A stretch of 64,000 bases of DNA from Hyphomicrobiales bacterium (lineage in GTDB: Bacteria > Pseudomonadota > Alphaproteobacteria > Rhizobiales > Rhizobiaceae): assembly GCA_900472625.1 (NCBI GenBank), contig UCIT01000085.1, positions 95,374 to 159,373 on the forward strand. The letters are read 5' to 3'. Below are positions 37,402 through 45,550 of the stretch, piece by piece (the first letter of the stretch is position 1; every line of letters begins with the position of its first letter). Both the position numbers and the translations under genes were made by a program. The notes below the pieces were generated by a model. The model searched no databases and was not told where the DNA came from. It worked only from the letters and a program-made list of their open reading frames with translations.

Positions 37402-38010
37402 ATGCCCATCGATCATATTGTCTTCGATATCGGAAAAGTTCTGATCCACTACGATCCTGATATCCCCTTCAGCCGCCTGATCCCCGACGAGACCGAACGG
37501 AAGTGGTTCTTCGACAACGTCTGCACCCACGACTGGAACATAGAGCAGGACCGCGGTCGCACATGGGACGAAGCCGAGGCCCTCTTGACCGAGACGCACC
37601 CCGCGCATGAGGTGAACATCCGCGCCTTCCGCAAGCATTGGCACGAGATGGTCTCGCATTCCTACGACGACAGCGTCGCCATCATGGAAGCGCTGATCGC
37701 CGAGGGGCGCGACGTCACGATGCTAACCAATTTCGCCTCCGACACGTTCCGCGAGGCGCAGGTGCGCTTTCCGTTTCTCACCAAGCCGCGCGGCGTCACC
37801 GTGTCAGGCGATATCGGCCTGATCAAGCCCGATATCGCGATCTACGAGACGCATGTGAAAAGCTTCGGCCTCAATCCGGCGACGACGATCTTCATCGACG
37901 ATTCAGCGCCCAACGTCGAAGGCGCCAAGAAGGCCGGATGGGATGCTGTGCTGTTTACCGGCGCCGAGCAGCTGCGCGCCGATCTGGCCGAACGCGGCGT
38001 GAGGGTCTGA
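37402..38010 (+). CDS. HAD-superfamily hydrolase (HAD-IA, YihX-like)
   Basis: A 202-residue phosphatase-type protein. Motif I is VFDIGKVLIHYD, with the nucleophile Asp but Gly where most HADs have the second Asp, as in YihX-type sugar phosphatases. Motif II is TMLTNFAS, and motifs III/IV are GLIKPDIAIYE and IFIDDSAPNVEGA. It probably acts on a small phosphorylated metabolite; the substrate is unknown. Coupled with mutY and the NTF2-like gene. Confidence 0.82.
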   Translation: MPIDHIVFDIGKVLIHYDPDIPFSRLIPDETERKWFFDNVCTHDWNIEQDRGRTWDEAEALLTETHPAHEVNIRAFRKHWHEMVSHSYDDSVAIMEALIAEGRDVTMLTNFASDTFREAQVRFPFLTKPRGVTVSGDIGLIKPDIAIYETHVKSFGLNPATTIFIDDSAPNVEGAKKAGWDAVLFTGAEQLRADLAERGVRV

Positions 38011-38012
38011 TC

Positions 38013-38378
38013 ATGGCATTCGATCCGGTCAAGGAAATCACCCTCTTCCACGATGCCATCAACAGGCTCGACTACCAGATGATCGAGGACTATTTCGCCG
38101 AAGACGCGACCTACGTGTCGAACGGCGTCGGCAGTCTTGCGGGGCGCGACGCGATCATGACAGCCTTCCGCAAATATTTCGACGATTATCCGGACCAGAC
38201 GGCATTCAACACGCTCATCGAGCGCGTTAGCCCGAAGGCTGGCCGCGCCGTATGGTCGGTGCGGGCCACCCACAGCAAGACCGGCAAGCCGCTGGTGCGC
38301 GAGGGCGAGGAGACGATCACCTTCAACGAGGATGGCCGCGTCACCCGCGTCGATGTCAAGGATTACCAGGCGTTCTAA
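38013..38378 (+). CDS. NTF2-like / SnoaL-type protein
   Basis: A 121-residue protein with the alpha+beta barrel pattern of the NTF2 superfamily: INRLDYQMIEDYFAEDATYV then GRDAIMTAFRKYFDDYPD and the final strand GRVTRVDVKDYQAF. Such proteins are small-molecule isomerases, hydratases or binding proteins. Its start is 2 bp after the HAD stop, so the two are co-translated. Confidence 0.75.
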   Translation: MAFDPVKEITLFHDAINRLDYQMIEDYFAEDATYVSNGVGSLAGRDAIMTAFRKYFDDYPDQTAFNTLIERVSPKAGRAVWSVRATHSKTGKPLVREGEETITFNEDGRVTRVDVKDYQAF

Positions 38379-38394
38379 TCCCTGCCCTCCGCCC

Positions 38395-38430
38395 TGACGC
38401 GACGAGAAACGCAAATTTCTCATCGCGTTA
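38395..38430. repeat. Long hairpin between the mutY operon and the next unit
   Basis: TGACGCGA-C-GAGAAA pairs with TTTCTC-A-TCGCGTTA (14 pairs, one mismatch) around a 6-base loop. There is no clear U-run on either strand, so it is either a factor-assisted terminator or a processing stem. Confidence 0.5.
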
Positions 38431-38524
38431 GGAACAATCAGCGCCGTTGACGGTTTTGTGATGACCCGCGCATGACGCGGCTTCGAGCAAAACGATAAGT
38501 CAGCCGTGCTGACAGGAGGTTACG

Positions 38525-38602
38525 ATGGGTAGAGGTATCTTGCTGTGGTTTCTGGGCGTTCCGATTCCGCTGATCCTTCTCATTCTGCTGTTCTGGCACT
38601 AG
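38525..38602 (+). CDS. 25-residue membrane peptide
   Basis: The frame encodes MGRGILLWFLGVPIPL and ends ILLFWH, a single hydrophobic helix with basic N-terminus. A near-consensus ribosome site (AGGAGGTT) sits 5 bases before the ATG. The stop is 9 bp before the start of the next membrane protein gene, whose ribosome site overlaps the stop. I recall closely similar short peptides in other rhizobia, often unannotated. It may be a small subunit or a leader for the following gene. Confidence 0.65.
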   Translation: MGRGILLWFLGVPIPLILLILLFWH

Positions 38603-38611
38603 GGGGTGGCG

Positions 38612-39514
38612 ATGTCGTTTACCTCCCCCACGGTGGCCGATGCGCCACTGGAATCCTCGTCCTCGGCCGTCAGCTGGGGACCGATCATTGCGGGCACGCT
38701 GGCCGCCACCGCGATCTCGCTGGTCTTCCTGCTGATTGGCTCTGGCCTCGGTCTGACCATGGTGTCGCCGTGGTCGCATGACAGCGCCTCGCTGACCACG
38801 GTCGGCGCGACGGCTGCCATCTGGCTGATCGTCGTTCAATGGGTTTCCGCCGGTCTTGGCGGTTATCTCACCGGCCGGCTGCGGACCAAATGGGTTGGCG
38901 TCCACACCTACGAGGTGTTCTTCCGCGACACAGCGCATGGCTTTCTTGCATGGGCGCTAGCAACGGTCATCGTTGCCGGCGTGCTTGGCTCAGCGCTGTC
39001 GTCGATCGTCAGCACCGGAACGCAGGCGACTGCAGCAGCCGTTGGTGCCGTCGGCGCTGCCGGTGCGGCAAGCGCCAGCGATGGTGCGACCGGCGGCTTC
39101 TCGCCAGCCTATTTCACCGACGCGCTTCTGCGCCCGGCGAATACGGCTCCAGCTGCCGGCAACCAGAGCGATGAAGCGGTCAGCGCGCAGGTCACCCGCG
39201 TACTGGTCAACGGTTTCGTCGACGGCAAGCTTTCGGCCGATGACCAGGCCTATGTGGAGCAGGTCGTTGCAGCGCGCACCGGGCTGTCGTCAACCGATGC
39301 CAAGGCCCGCGTCGATGCCGTGCTGAAGCGGATCGACGAAACGAAGGTTGCAGCGCAGAAGGCGGCGGATACCGCCCGCAAGACGGCCTCGGCCGTGGCG
39401 CTGTTCGGTGCGCTGTCGCTGTTCGTCGGCGCGTTCATCGCCAGTGTTTCCGCCGCGATCGGCGGTCGCCAGCGCGACGAGGACGAAGAACGGCTGGCGC
39501 TGCTGCAGCGCTGA
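38612..39514 (+). CDS. Four-helix membrane protein with central variable segment
   Basis: A 300-residue protein. Hydrophobic segments lie at about 25-50, 68-90, 115-140 and 265-285. Between them is a periplasmic or cytosolic segment with a small-residue-rich stretch (AAAVGAVGAAGAASASDGAT) and a helical DAKARVDAVLKRIDETKVAA part. No known domain was recognised. The ATG at 38612 follows AGGGGGTGG; the gene starts 9 bp after the tiny peptide gene, so the two form a unit ended by the terminator at 39541. Confidence 0.7.
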   Translation: MSFTSPTVADAPLESSSSAVSWGPIIAGTLAATAISLVFLLIGSGLGLTMVSPWSHDSASLTTVGATAAIWLIVVQWVSAGLGGYLTGRLRTKWVGVHTYEVFFRDTAHGFLAWALATVIVAGVLGSALSSIVSTGTQATAAAVGAVGAAGAASASDGATGGFSPAYFTDALLRPANTAPAAGNQSDEAVSAQVTRVLVNGFVDGKLSADDQAYVEQVVAARTGLSSTDAKARVDAVLKRIDETKVAAQKAADTARKTASAVALFGALSLFVGAFIASVSAAIGGRQRDEDEERLALLQR

Positions 39515-39540
39515 GTGCTTCAAAGGCCTATGAAATCGGA

Positions 39541-39570
39541 GACGCTCGGAGAGATCCGGGCGTCTTTTGC
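39541..39570 (+). terminator. Rho-independent terminator
   Basis: GACGCTCGG / CCGGGCGTC, 9-bp stem with one mismatch and loop AGAGAT, followed by TTTTGCGTTT. It terminates the membrane-protein unit 26 bp downstream of its stop. Confidence 0.75.
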
Positions 39571-39616
39571 GTTTGGTGCCCCAAGCTTCCACGTTTCTAG
39601 CCCGCAGACGTGAAGA

Positions 39617-39645
39617 CGCCCGGGGTATGATCCCGGGCGCCTTTT
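39617..39645 (+). terminator. Second GC-rich hairpin before ccrM's 3' end
   Basis: GCCCGGG / CCCGGGC around GTATGAT, followed by GCCTTTTG on the plus strand; on the minus strand a weaker GTCTTC follows. It separates the convergent membrane-protein and ccrM units and may act in both directions. Confidence 0.5.
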
Positions 39646-39708
39646 GCCGTGTTCCGCAACTGGAGGTACAAAAACCGGAACGCGGCAGTCTCGATCAGGC
39701 CTCGTGGA

Positions 39709-40839
39709 TCAACCCGCGGCAGCCAGATCACTGCGGATGACGGCCCTGAGATCGTCGATCGGGCGCAGGGATTGCCCGTCGTCGAAGTGCCAGAAGGTCC
39801 ATCCGTTGCATGCATCAAGACCCTGGACCTTTGCCCCAAGGCGATGAATGGAGCCGGCGTCGCCGCCGGATGCGATCGTGCCGTCGGCGCGAACGATGGC
39901 ACTGTAGCGGCGCTTGGCATCGCTCAGCACCTGGCCGGGCTTGATCAGGCCGCTCTCGACCAGAACGTTGAAGGCGACGCGCACTTCTTGCTTCTTGCCG
40001 GTCATGACAGTCAGTTCGGCCTTGCCGAGCGGCTCGACCGCCTCGATGCGGGCCGATGCCGCGTCGATGTAATCCTGTTCGCGCTCGATGCCGACGAAGT
40101 GGCGGCCGAGGCGCTTGGCGACGGCGCCGGTGGTGCCGGAGCCGAAGAACGGGTCGAGGATGATGTCGCCCGGCTTCGAGGACGCCATGATGACGCGGGC
40201 GAGCAGCGCTTCCGGCTTCTGCGTCGGATGCACCTTCTTGCCGTCGTCGCCCTTGAGGCGCTCGCCGCCGCTGCAGATCGGGAACAGCCAGTCGGAGCGC
40301 ATCTGCACGTCGTCGTTGGAGGCCTTCAGCGCATCGTAGTTGAAGGTATAGCCCTTGGCCTTGGCGTTCGGGCTTGCCCAGATCATCGTCTCGTGGGCGT
40401 TCTGGAACCGGCGGCCCTTGAAGTTCGGCATCGGGTTGGTCTTGCGCCAGACGATGTCGTTGAGGATCCAGAAGTTGAGATCCTGCAACGTGGCGCCGAC
40501 GCGGAAGATGTTGTGGTAGGAACCGATGACCCAGAGCGTGCCTGATGGTTTCAGCACGCGGCGGCAGGCCAGCAGCCAGGCGCGGGTGAAGGCATCGTAG
40601 GCTTCGAATGAGGCGAACTGGTCCCACTCGTCATCGACGGCGTCGACCAGCGACTGGTCGGGGCGATGCAGGGAACCGCCGAGCTGGAGGTTGTAGGGCG
40701 GGTCGGCGAAGATGACATCGACGGAGTGGGTCGGGAGGGCCTCAAGAGCCGAAACGCAATCGCCCTTGATGATCGTGTCGATCCAGGAACCCGGCCTTGC
40801 AGAGGCCTTGAGATCGGCAAGCGGAAATACTGACGCCAT
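39709..40839 (-). CDS. ccrM: Cell-cycle-regulated DNA methyltransferase CcrM (GANTC)
   Basis: A 376-residue beta-class N6-adenine methyltransferase. Its motif IV is DPPYNLQLGG (46 onward) and its AdoMet-binding motif is ILDPFFGSGTTGAVAKRLGR, downstream of the target domain. The approximately 110-residue C-terminal extension (ESGLIKPGQVLSDAKRRYSA) is specific to CcrM and needed for its DNA binding. It methylates GANTC to couple gene expression to the cell cycle in Alphaproteobacteria. Upstream, GGTTAC occurs twice 13 bp apart (40884-40889 and 40897-40902), an unassigned promoter repeat. Confidence 0.93.
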   Translation of the reverse strand: MASVFPLADLKASARPGSWIDTIIKGDCVSALEALPTHSVDVIFADPPYNLQLGGSLHRPDQSLVDAVDDEWDQFASFEAYDAFTRAWLLACRRVLKPSGTLWVIGSYHNIFRVGATLQDLNFWILNDIVWRKTNPMPNFKGRRFQNAHETMIWASPNAKAKGYTFNYDALKASNDDVQMRSDWLFPICSGGERLKGDDGKKVHPTQKPEALLARVIMASSKPGDIILDPFFGSGTTGAVAKRLGRHFVGIEREQDYIDAASARIEAVEPLGKAELTVMTGKKQEVRVAFNVLVESGLIKPGQVLSDAKRRYSAIVRADGTIASGGDAGSIHRLGAKVQGLDACNGWTFWHFDDGQSLRPIDDLRAVIRSDLAAAG

Positions 40840-41019
40840 CTTTAAACTCGCTCATACACGTTACGCTCTTTACTGTCTGTTATGGTTACTCATCTTGGTT
40901 ACCAAAGCCTGAACCGGCGTGCGATTTCGGGAAATAAATGAGGGCGTTGCGTCATCCGCGACCTACTTGCCGGTTTGCCGCTCATTGCTTAAGATTGAAA
41001 TGTCAGGAGTGAACACGCG

Positions 41020-41205
41020 ATGCGTTCGACCAAGGCCGCCGAAATCTCCAGAAAACAGCCGTCCCGGAAAAACATTCTTGCGGGCGATCTCACCGACGAC
41101 GAAATGCGGCTGATCCGCAACGCGCGCGTTGAGACTGATGAGCCTTACGAACTTGATGATCTCGACGAGAATGGAAAGCTCAAACCTTCGAAACGGCCGA
41201 GCTAA
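41020..41205 (+). CDS. Small acidic protein upstream of a MazF/PemK-like toxin, putative antitoxin
   Basis: A 61-residue protein with a basic N-terminal half and an acidic C-terminal half (AGDLTDDEMRLIRNARVETD, then YELDDLDENGKL). The ATG follows AGGAG 8 bases upstream. Its size, charge and 3-bp distance to the toxin-like gene fit an antitoxin of the kind paired with MazF/PemK-fold proteins, although no ribbon-helix-helix or AbrB motif is recognisable. Confidence 0.6.
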   Translation: MRSTKAAEISRKQPSRKNILAGDLTDDEMRLIRNARVETDEPYELDDLDENGKLKPSKRPS

Positions 41206-41208
41206 TCC

Positions 41209-41655
41209 GTGAAGATACCACCTCATCCGCCGGTTGGATGCTTGGTGGCCTACGAGTTCCTGTGGCGTTCTCAAAGCCAATATCGAGACGATGGCTTCAA
41301 GGTTTATCCGGCCGCGGTCGTTTTCGCCCGCGGTACCGGTGACGGCGCCATCACCACGTACGCGCTGGGAACGTCGCACAGCCAGCCGAGCGCGTTGCAG
41401 AGAGCCGTGGAAGTGCCGAGGAAACTCAAGAGGCATTTGGGACTCGATGAAATCCCTTCCTGGATCTACACCGATCAGCTAAATGTCTTCGTCTGGGCGG
41501 GCGCCGATTTGCGCCCTGCGTCATGGCTGTCGGAGAAACCACATCTCGACAGCTGCGTGATTGGGGCCCTGCCAACAGGATGGTTCCACGATCTGCTGCA
41601 ACATCTCGACGAAAGCTGTCGCCTGCAGAAGCTGAAAGTTATCAAGCGCACGTAA
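41209..41655 (+). CDS. MazF/PemK-like protein, putative toxin
   Basis: A 148-residue protein. MKIPPHPPVGCLVAYEFLWR and YPAAVVFARGTGDGAITTYA suggest the beta-barrel of MazF/PemK-type RNases, and the segment KLKRHLGLDEIPSWIYTDQL followed by NVFVWAGADLR matches a rhizobial family I recall being annotated as PemK-like growth inhibitors. It starts with GTG 41209, 3 bp after the upstream small gene. Catalysis is not established from sequence alone. Confidence 0.55.
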   Translation: MKIPPHPPVGCLVAYEFLWRSQSQYRDDGFKVYPAAVVFARGTGDGAITTYALGTSHSQPSALQRAVEVPRKLKRHLGLDEIPSWIYTDQLNVFVWAGADLRPASWLSEKPHLDSCVIGALPTGWFHDLLQHLDESCRLQKLKVIKRT

Positions 41656-42009
41656 CTACCCCATCGCCTCATGCACCGCCCGGCTATCACTAGGCGCCTC
41701 CGCTCTCTCGGTCATCCCGTAATCGCGCACCACATTTCCGATCCGCAGCCGGTAATCGGCGAAGATGCCGTTGCGGCCGGCCGATTGGGCGGCGCGGTGG
41801 CATTCGAGGTTGCGCCAGCGCTTGACCGCATCCTCGTCGCGCCAGAAGGAGAGCGAGAGGAGCTTGCCGCGCATCGTCAGGCTTTCGAAGCGTTCGATGG
41901 AGATGAAGCCGTCCATCTTTTCCAGCTCGGCGCGCAGTTCTCCCGCGAGGTCGAGATAGGTGTGGCGCTCGCCGAGATAGGGCAGGACTTCGAAGATGAC
42001 GGCGATCAT
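41656..42009 (-). CDS. Antibiotic-biosynthesis monooxygenase (ABM)-family protein
   Basis: A 117-residue dimeric alpha+beta barrel type protein, MIAVIFEVLPYLGERHTYLD, with the typical ERFESLTMRGKLLSLSFWRD stretch. The family includes cofactor-free monooxygenases and heme-degrading enzymes, so the reaction is undetermined. Its ATG overlaps the stop of the NIPSNAP gene (ATGA at 42006-42009), so the two are co-translated. Transcribed divergently from an ArsR regulator. Confidence 0.75.
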   Translation of the reverse strand: MIAVIFEVLPYLGERHTYLDLAGELRAELEKMDGFISIERFESLTMRGKLLSLSFWRDEDAVKRWRNLECHRAAQSAGRNGIFADYRLRIGNVVRDYGMTERAEAPSDSRAVHEAMG

Positions 42010-42335
42010 GGCTGCACCCGTGCGCCATGCGGAAGCGAGACATTCTTCAGGAAGAGGCGGTCTTCCCTGAGGATGAAGCGCTCGCGTTTGGCGAAAGCGT
42101 AGTTCTCGCGGCCGAGCGGGTCGGCGGCGAGACGGGCGCGGTAGACTTCGTAGGCGGCAAGGTTTTCGATGTTGTAGACGCCGTAGGCGGTGGTGGTGGA
42201 GCCCTCGTGCGGGGCGAAATAGCCGATCAGCTCGGCGCCGTTGCGCGGGATTGCCTGGCCCCAGTTGCTGCTGTACTCGGCGAATTGGTCCTTCTTGAAC
42301 GGGTCGATCTCGTAGCGGATGAAGCAGGTAATCAT
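42006..42335 (-). CDS. NIPSNAP-family protein
   Basis: A 109-residue protein, MITCFIRYEIDPFKKDQFAE, with the NIPSNAP-type GAELIGYFAPHEGSTTTAYG block and RARLAADPLGRENYAFA. It has a ferredoxin-like fold related to ABM proteins; function unclear. The start is set by AAGGAGACGACG directly upstream. First gene of a two-gene unit divergent from the ArsR gene across 89 bp. Confidence 0.82.
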   Translation of the reverse strand: MITCFIRYEIDPFKKDQFAEYSSNWGQAIPRNGAELIGYFAPHEGSTTTAYGVYNIENLAAYEVYRARLAADPLGRENYAFAKRERFILREDRLFLKNVSLPHGARVQP

Positions 42336-42424
42336 CGTCGTCTCCTTTTGTCGGTGAGACGGTTTTGCCATATTGCCGCGCATACATGCTTCGGTTACGA
42401 TCGAACTATGCAGGAGACGCACCC

Positions 42425-43111
42425 ATGAAAGAAGGACCTGATATCGCGCAGATCGGCGCGCTGATCGGCGACCCGGCGCGCGCCAACATGCTGACGGCAC
42501 TGATGGGCGGCAAGGCGCTGACGGCGACGGAGCTTGCGGCGGCCGGCGGCATCACCGTGCAGACGGCAAGCACGCATCTGGCCAAGCTCGAGGCCGGGCA
42601 GTTGCTGGCGCAGCGCAAGCAGGGGCGGCATCGCTATTTCACGCTGGCCGACGATGCGGTCGGCAAGCTGCTCGAAAACATCATGGGATTTGCGGCCGGG
42701 CGCGGCCACCTGCGCCACCAGCCGGGGCCGAAGGAGCCGGCGCTCCGCAAGGCGCGGATCTGCTATGACCACCTGGCCGGCGATTTTGGGGTGCGGATGC
42801 TGGATAGTCTGGTCGCCAAGGGCGCGATCGATGCCATCGGCGACGGGCTGGCGCTGACCGGCAAGGGCGAGAGCACGCTGAAATGCATCGGTATCGATGT
42901 CGGCGATCTCAAAGCGTCCAGGCGGCCGCTTTGTCGATCCTGTCTCGACTGGAGCGAACGGCGCGCGCACCTGGCCGGCAGTCTCGGAAAGGCGCTGCTC
43001 TCGAACTTCTTCGACAAGGGCTGGGCGCGGAGGACGGCCGGCAGCCGCTCGGTAATCTTTTCACCGGATGGAGAGCGGCAGTTTCTGGCGCTGTTTCCGA
43101 TCGGCGCTTGA
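42425..43111 (+). CDS. ArsR-family transcriptional regulator
   Basis: A 228-residue regulator. Its N-terminal winged helix contains IGALIGDPARANMLTALMGG then ELAAAGGITVQTASTHLAKL (recognition helix), and it has a long C-terminal region with cysteines in RPLCRSCLDWSERRAHLAG. It likely controls the divergent NIPSNAP-ABM pair; the inducer is unknown. An imperfect palindrome GTTACGATCGAAC (42394-42406) in the shared intergenic space is a candidate operator. ATG 42425 follows AGGAG. Confidence 0.82.
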   Translation: MKEGPDIAQIGALIGDPARANMLTALMGGKALTATELAAAGGITVQTASTHLAKLEAGQLLAQRKQGRHRYFTLADDAVGKLLENIMGFAAGRGHLRHQPGPKEPALRKARICYDHLAGDFGVRMLDSLVAKGAIDAIGDGLALTGKGESTLKCIGIDVGDLKASRRPLCRSCLDWSERRAHLAGSLGKALLSNFFDKGWARRTAGSRSVIFSPDGERQFLALFPIGA

Positions 43112-43252
43112 GGGCGCGGGGCGCAAGCCATGCGGGTCGCATGCGCGCCAGGCGCGCAATTCACAGGCGTGCGAGCGGGCATTGCAAATTCTAATCGATC
43201 GGATGAGTATATGCCGCCGGTTTGTCGGTATTGCAAAGCGATCGAGGCCTTG

Positions 43253-44494
43253 ATGTTTCCGCTTTCCCACATGATGAAATCGTTCATACGCAAGGGCCGC
43301 CTGACCGTCATCGATGCCGACGGTAAGCGCCACATTTTCGAAGGCTCCGCCGGTCCTCACGTCACGATGCGGCTGACCGACAAGAGGCTCTACCGGACGC
43401 TGGTGTTCAAGGCCGAGCTTGCGGCGGGTGAAGCCTATATGGATGGAACGATGCGGTTCGAGGAGGGTTCGACGCTGCGCGACTTCCTGACCCTTTTCTC
43501 GATCAACCGCCTGTCGCTGGGATCCTACCCGATCCAGAAGGTGCTGCGCGCCATCAAGATGCGGTTTCGCAAGCGCCAGCAGTCGAACCGCAAGGGCGAG
43601 GTGCAGCAGAACGTTGCCCATCACTACGATCTCGGCAATGATTTCTACAAGCTGTTTCTCGACCGGAACATGCTCTACTCGTGTGCCTATTTCCGCGAGC
43701 CCGGCGAAACGCTGGAAGAGGCGCAACGCAACAAGCTGCGGCTTCTCGCCAGCAAGCTCGGGCTCAAGCCGGGGATGAAGGTTCTGGATATCGGCTGTGG
43801 CTGGGGCGATCTGGCGCTTTATCTGGCGGCACTCGAGGATGTCGAGGTTCTCGGCGTGACGCTGTCCGTCGAGCAGCAGGCGCTTGCCACCGAACGCGCC
43901 AGGGAGGCTGGACTTGCCGATCGCGTCCGCTTTGAACTGAGGGACTACCGGGAGGTCGAGGGACGGTTCGATCGCATCGTTTCCGTCGGCATGTTCGAAC
44001 ATGTCGGCGTCCAGCATTACGACGAGTTCTTCAAGAAGCTGAACGCGCTGATGCCCGACGACGGTCTTGCGGTGCTGCATTCGATCGGCCACATGAGCCC
44101 GCCGGGCATGGCCAGCGCCTGGCTGCGGAAATACATTTTCCCCGGCGCCTATTCGCCGGCGCTGTCGGAAGTGTTTGCGGTCGTCGAGCAAAACAGCCTG
44201 TGGGTCACGGATCTCGAATTCCTGCGTGTGCATTATGCGACGACGCTTGCTCACTGGGCCGAGCGCTTCGAGCATAACCGCGACAAGGTCATCGCGCTCT
44301 ATGATGAGCGTTTTGCACGGATGTGGGAATTCTACCTGATCAGCGCCGAGATGATGTTTCGCACCGGCAGCCAGCTGGTCTTCCACATGCAGCTGTCGCG
44401 CTCGCGCGATGCCGCGCCCGTCGTACGCGATTACATCACCGACAGGCAGCGCGATTATCTGGCGCTTGAAAAGACGCTGAACCTGCCGGTGTGA
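43253..44494 (+). CDS. cfa: Cyclopropane-fatty-acyl-phospholipid synthase
   Basis: A 413-residue AdoMet-dependent enzyme that adds a methylene bridge to unsaturated acyl chains of membrane phospholipids, protecting cells in acid or stationary phase. The AdoMet loop is VLDIGCGWGDLALYL (177-191). Conserved active-site segments are NMLYSCAYF (C144), SVGMFEHVG and LHSIGHMSPPG. The N-terminal domain has AYMDGTMRFEEGSTLRDF. The ATG at 43253 has GAGG upstream; the frame is open further 5' without support. Confidence 0.9.
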   Translation: MFPLSHMMKSFIRKGRLTVIDADGKRHIFEGSAGPHVTMRLTDKRLYRTLVFKAELAAGEAYMDGTMRFEEGSTLRDFLTLFSINRLSLGSYPIQKVLRAIKMRFRKRQQSNRKGEVQQNVAHHYDLGNDFYKLFLDRNMLYSCAYFREPGETLEEAQRNKLRLLASKLGLKPGMKVLDIGCGWGDLALYLAALEDVEVLGVTLSVEQQALATERAREAGLADRVRFELRDYREVEGRFDRIVSVGMFEHVGVQHYDEFFKKLNALMPDDGLAVLHSIGHMSPPGMASAWLRKYIFPGAYSPALSEVFAVVEQNSLWVTDLEFLRVHYATTLAHWAERFEHNRDKVIALYDERFARMWEFYLISAEMMFRTGSQLVFHMQLSRSRDAAPVVRDYITDRQRDYLALEKTLNLPV

Positions 44495-44515
44495 ACCTTA
44501 CCCATGTGTCGGATG

Positions 44516-44941
44516 CTACCGCGCGGCAACCAGCACACCTTTGAAGCCATGGCCGGCAACGGTGTCGCAGAGCTCGCTCCATTCGCAATCCGTGCAGGCC
44601 CTGCGGATGGTGCCGGCGGCGAAGTTGCGGCGAAGTCTTGCCAGCAGCTTGCCATCCGGAACGATCCGCGTGCCGTCGCCCGCGGGCATGCCGAGCAGAC
44701 AGCTGACCGCTTCAGCAGCGGCCGCATCACGCGTGCAGACACTGGCGTTGTGACAGTGCGCCGACCTGCCCGAAAGCAAGGGCGCGCAGATATCGTCGGG
44801 GCCGGAGACGATCTCGATCTCCTCCCCCGACGACAGACGTTCGGCGATCCTGATGTAGTTGGCGGTGAAGGCTGGCGTATAGCCCTCACCGACAAAGGTC
44901 AGCATGCAGAGCAGATGGTGGGCGCGCAGGCGAACCGTCAT
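44516..44941 (-). CDS. DUF1284 cysteine-rich protein
   Basis: A 141-residue protein starting MTVRLRAHHLLCMLTFVGEG, with several cysteines (in HHLLCM, DDICAPL, HCHNASVC and RRACTDCEWSELC) that could hold an iron-sulfur cluster or zinc. DUF1284 members are often next to metabolite transport genes; function unknown. It starts one base after the bioY stop, so it is probably translated with bioY. Confidence 0.78.
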   Translation of the reverse strand: MTVRLRAHHLLCMLTFVGEGYTPAFTANYIRIAERLSSGEEIEIVSGPDDICAPLLSGRSAHCHNASVCTRDAAAAEAVSCLLGMPAGDGTRIVPDGKLLARLRRNFAAGTIRRACTDCEWSELCDTVAGHGFKGVLVAAR

Positions 44942-44942
44942 A

Positions 44943-45521
44943 TCAACGTCCGGTATAGATCCTCACGCCTTTGAGGGCCGCTGCGGCAAGCGCCGACTTC
45001 AGCACGGCGCCCAGAATGAACGGGGCGACGCCGAGCAGCCATGCCTTTTCCATGCCGAGCAGGCTTGCCAGCCACAGGCCGCCGATCGCCAGGCACAGGA
45101 GATTGGCCAGCAGGTGCGCGCCGAAGCTGCGGATCACCTTGTCGCCGGTCCAGCCGCGTTCGGCCAGCCAGCCGGTGAGAGCGGCAATGAGCGGGAAGGA
45201 GACGAGGTAGCCGGCCGTGGCGCCCGCGAAAGGCGCGAGACCACCGGCGCCGTTGGCGAGCACCGGGAAGCCCACAGCGGCCTCGGCGAGCCAGGCGAGA
45301 ACCGTCAACGCACCGAGGCGCCAGCCGTACAGCGCGCCGATCACGGTGACGGCAAAGGTCTGCATGGTAATGGGCACCGGCACCATCGGCACTGCGATCT
45401 GCGAGGCGAGCGCCAGCACCAGCGTGCCGGCCAGCACGAAGACGGCCTTGATGGCCGCCGGGCGGGCGGACAGGCGCAGCGGGTCGAAAACGAGCTTGGC
45501 CGAGTGATCGAACAGGGACAT
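44943..45521 (-). CDS. bioY: Biotin transporter BioY (S component)
   Basis: A 192-residue membrane protein with six hydrophobic segments, the substrate-binding component for biotin uptake. Typical features are QIAVPMVPVPITMQTFAV near residue 45, GPVLA-like AVGFPVLANGAGGLAPFAGA and GYLVSFPLIAALTGWL. It may work with EcfAT or alone. The ATG at 45521 follows GGAGAAACTC. A BioR box (45541-45550) lies 19 bp upstream of the start and downstream of bioR on the same strand. Confidence 0.88.
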   Translation of the reverse strand: MSLFDHSAKLVFDPLRLSARPAAIKAVFVLAGTLVLALASQIAVPMVPVPITMQTFAVTVIGALYGWRLGALTVLAWLAEAAVGFPVLANGAGGLAPFAGATAGYLVSFPLIAALTGWLAERGWTGDKVIRSFGAHLLANLLCLAIGGLWLASLLGMEKAWLLGVAPFILGAVLKSALAAAALKGVRIYTGR

Positions 45522-45540
45522 GAGTTTCTCCTTCTCCAAA

Positions 45541-45550
45541 TTATAGATAA
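45541..45550 (-). promoter_or_regulatory. BioR box upstream of bioY
   Basis: TTATAGATAA matches the alphaproteobacterial BioR consensus TTATMKATAA. It lies just upstream of the bioY start, within an A/T-rich AAATTATAGATAATTTTT stretch, and is ideally placed to block transcription initiation. Confidence 0.75.

Noticed and set aside
40860..40905. CtrA-type site (TTAA-N7-TTAA) upstream of ccrM
   Set aside because: The repeated GGTTAC units are 13 bp apart with wrong sequence and spacing for the CtrA consensus; no GANTC site was noted in this stretch.
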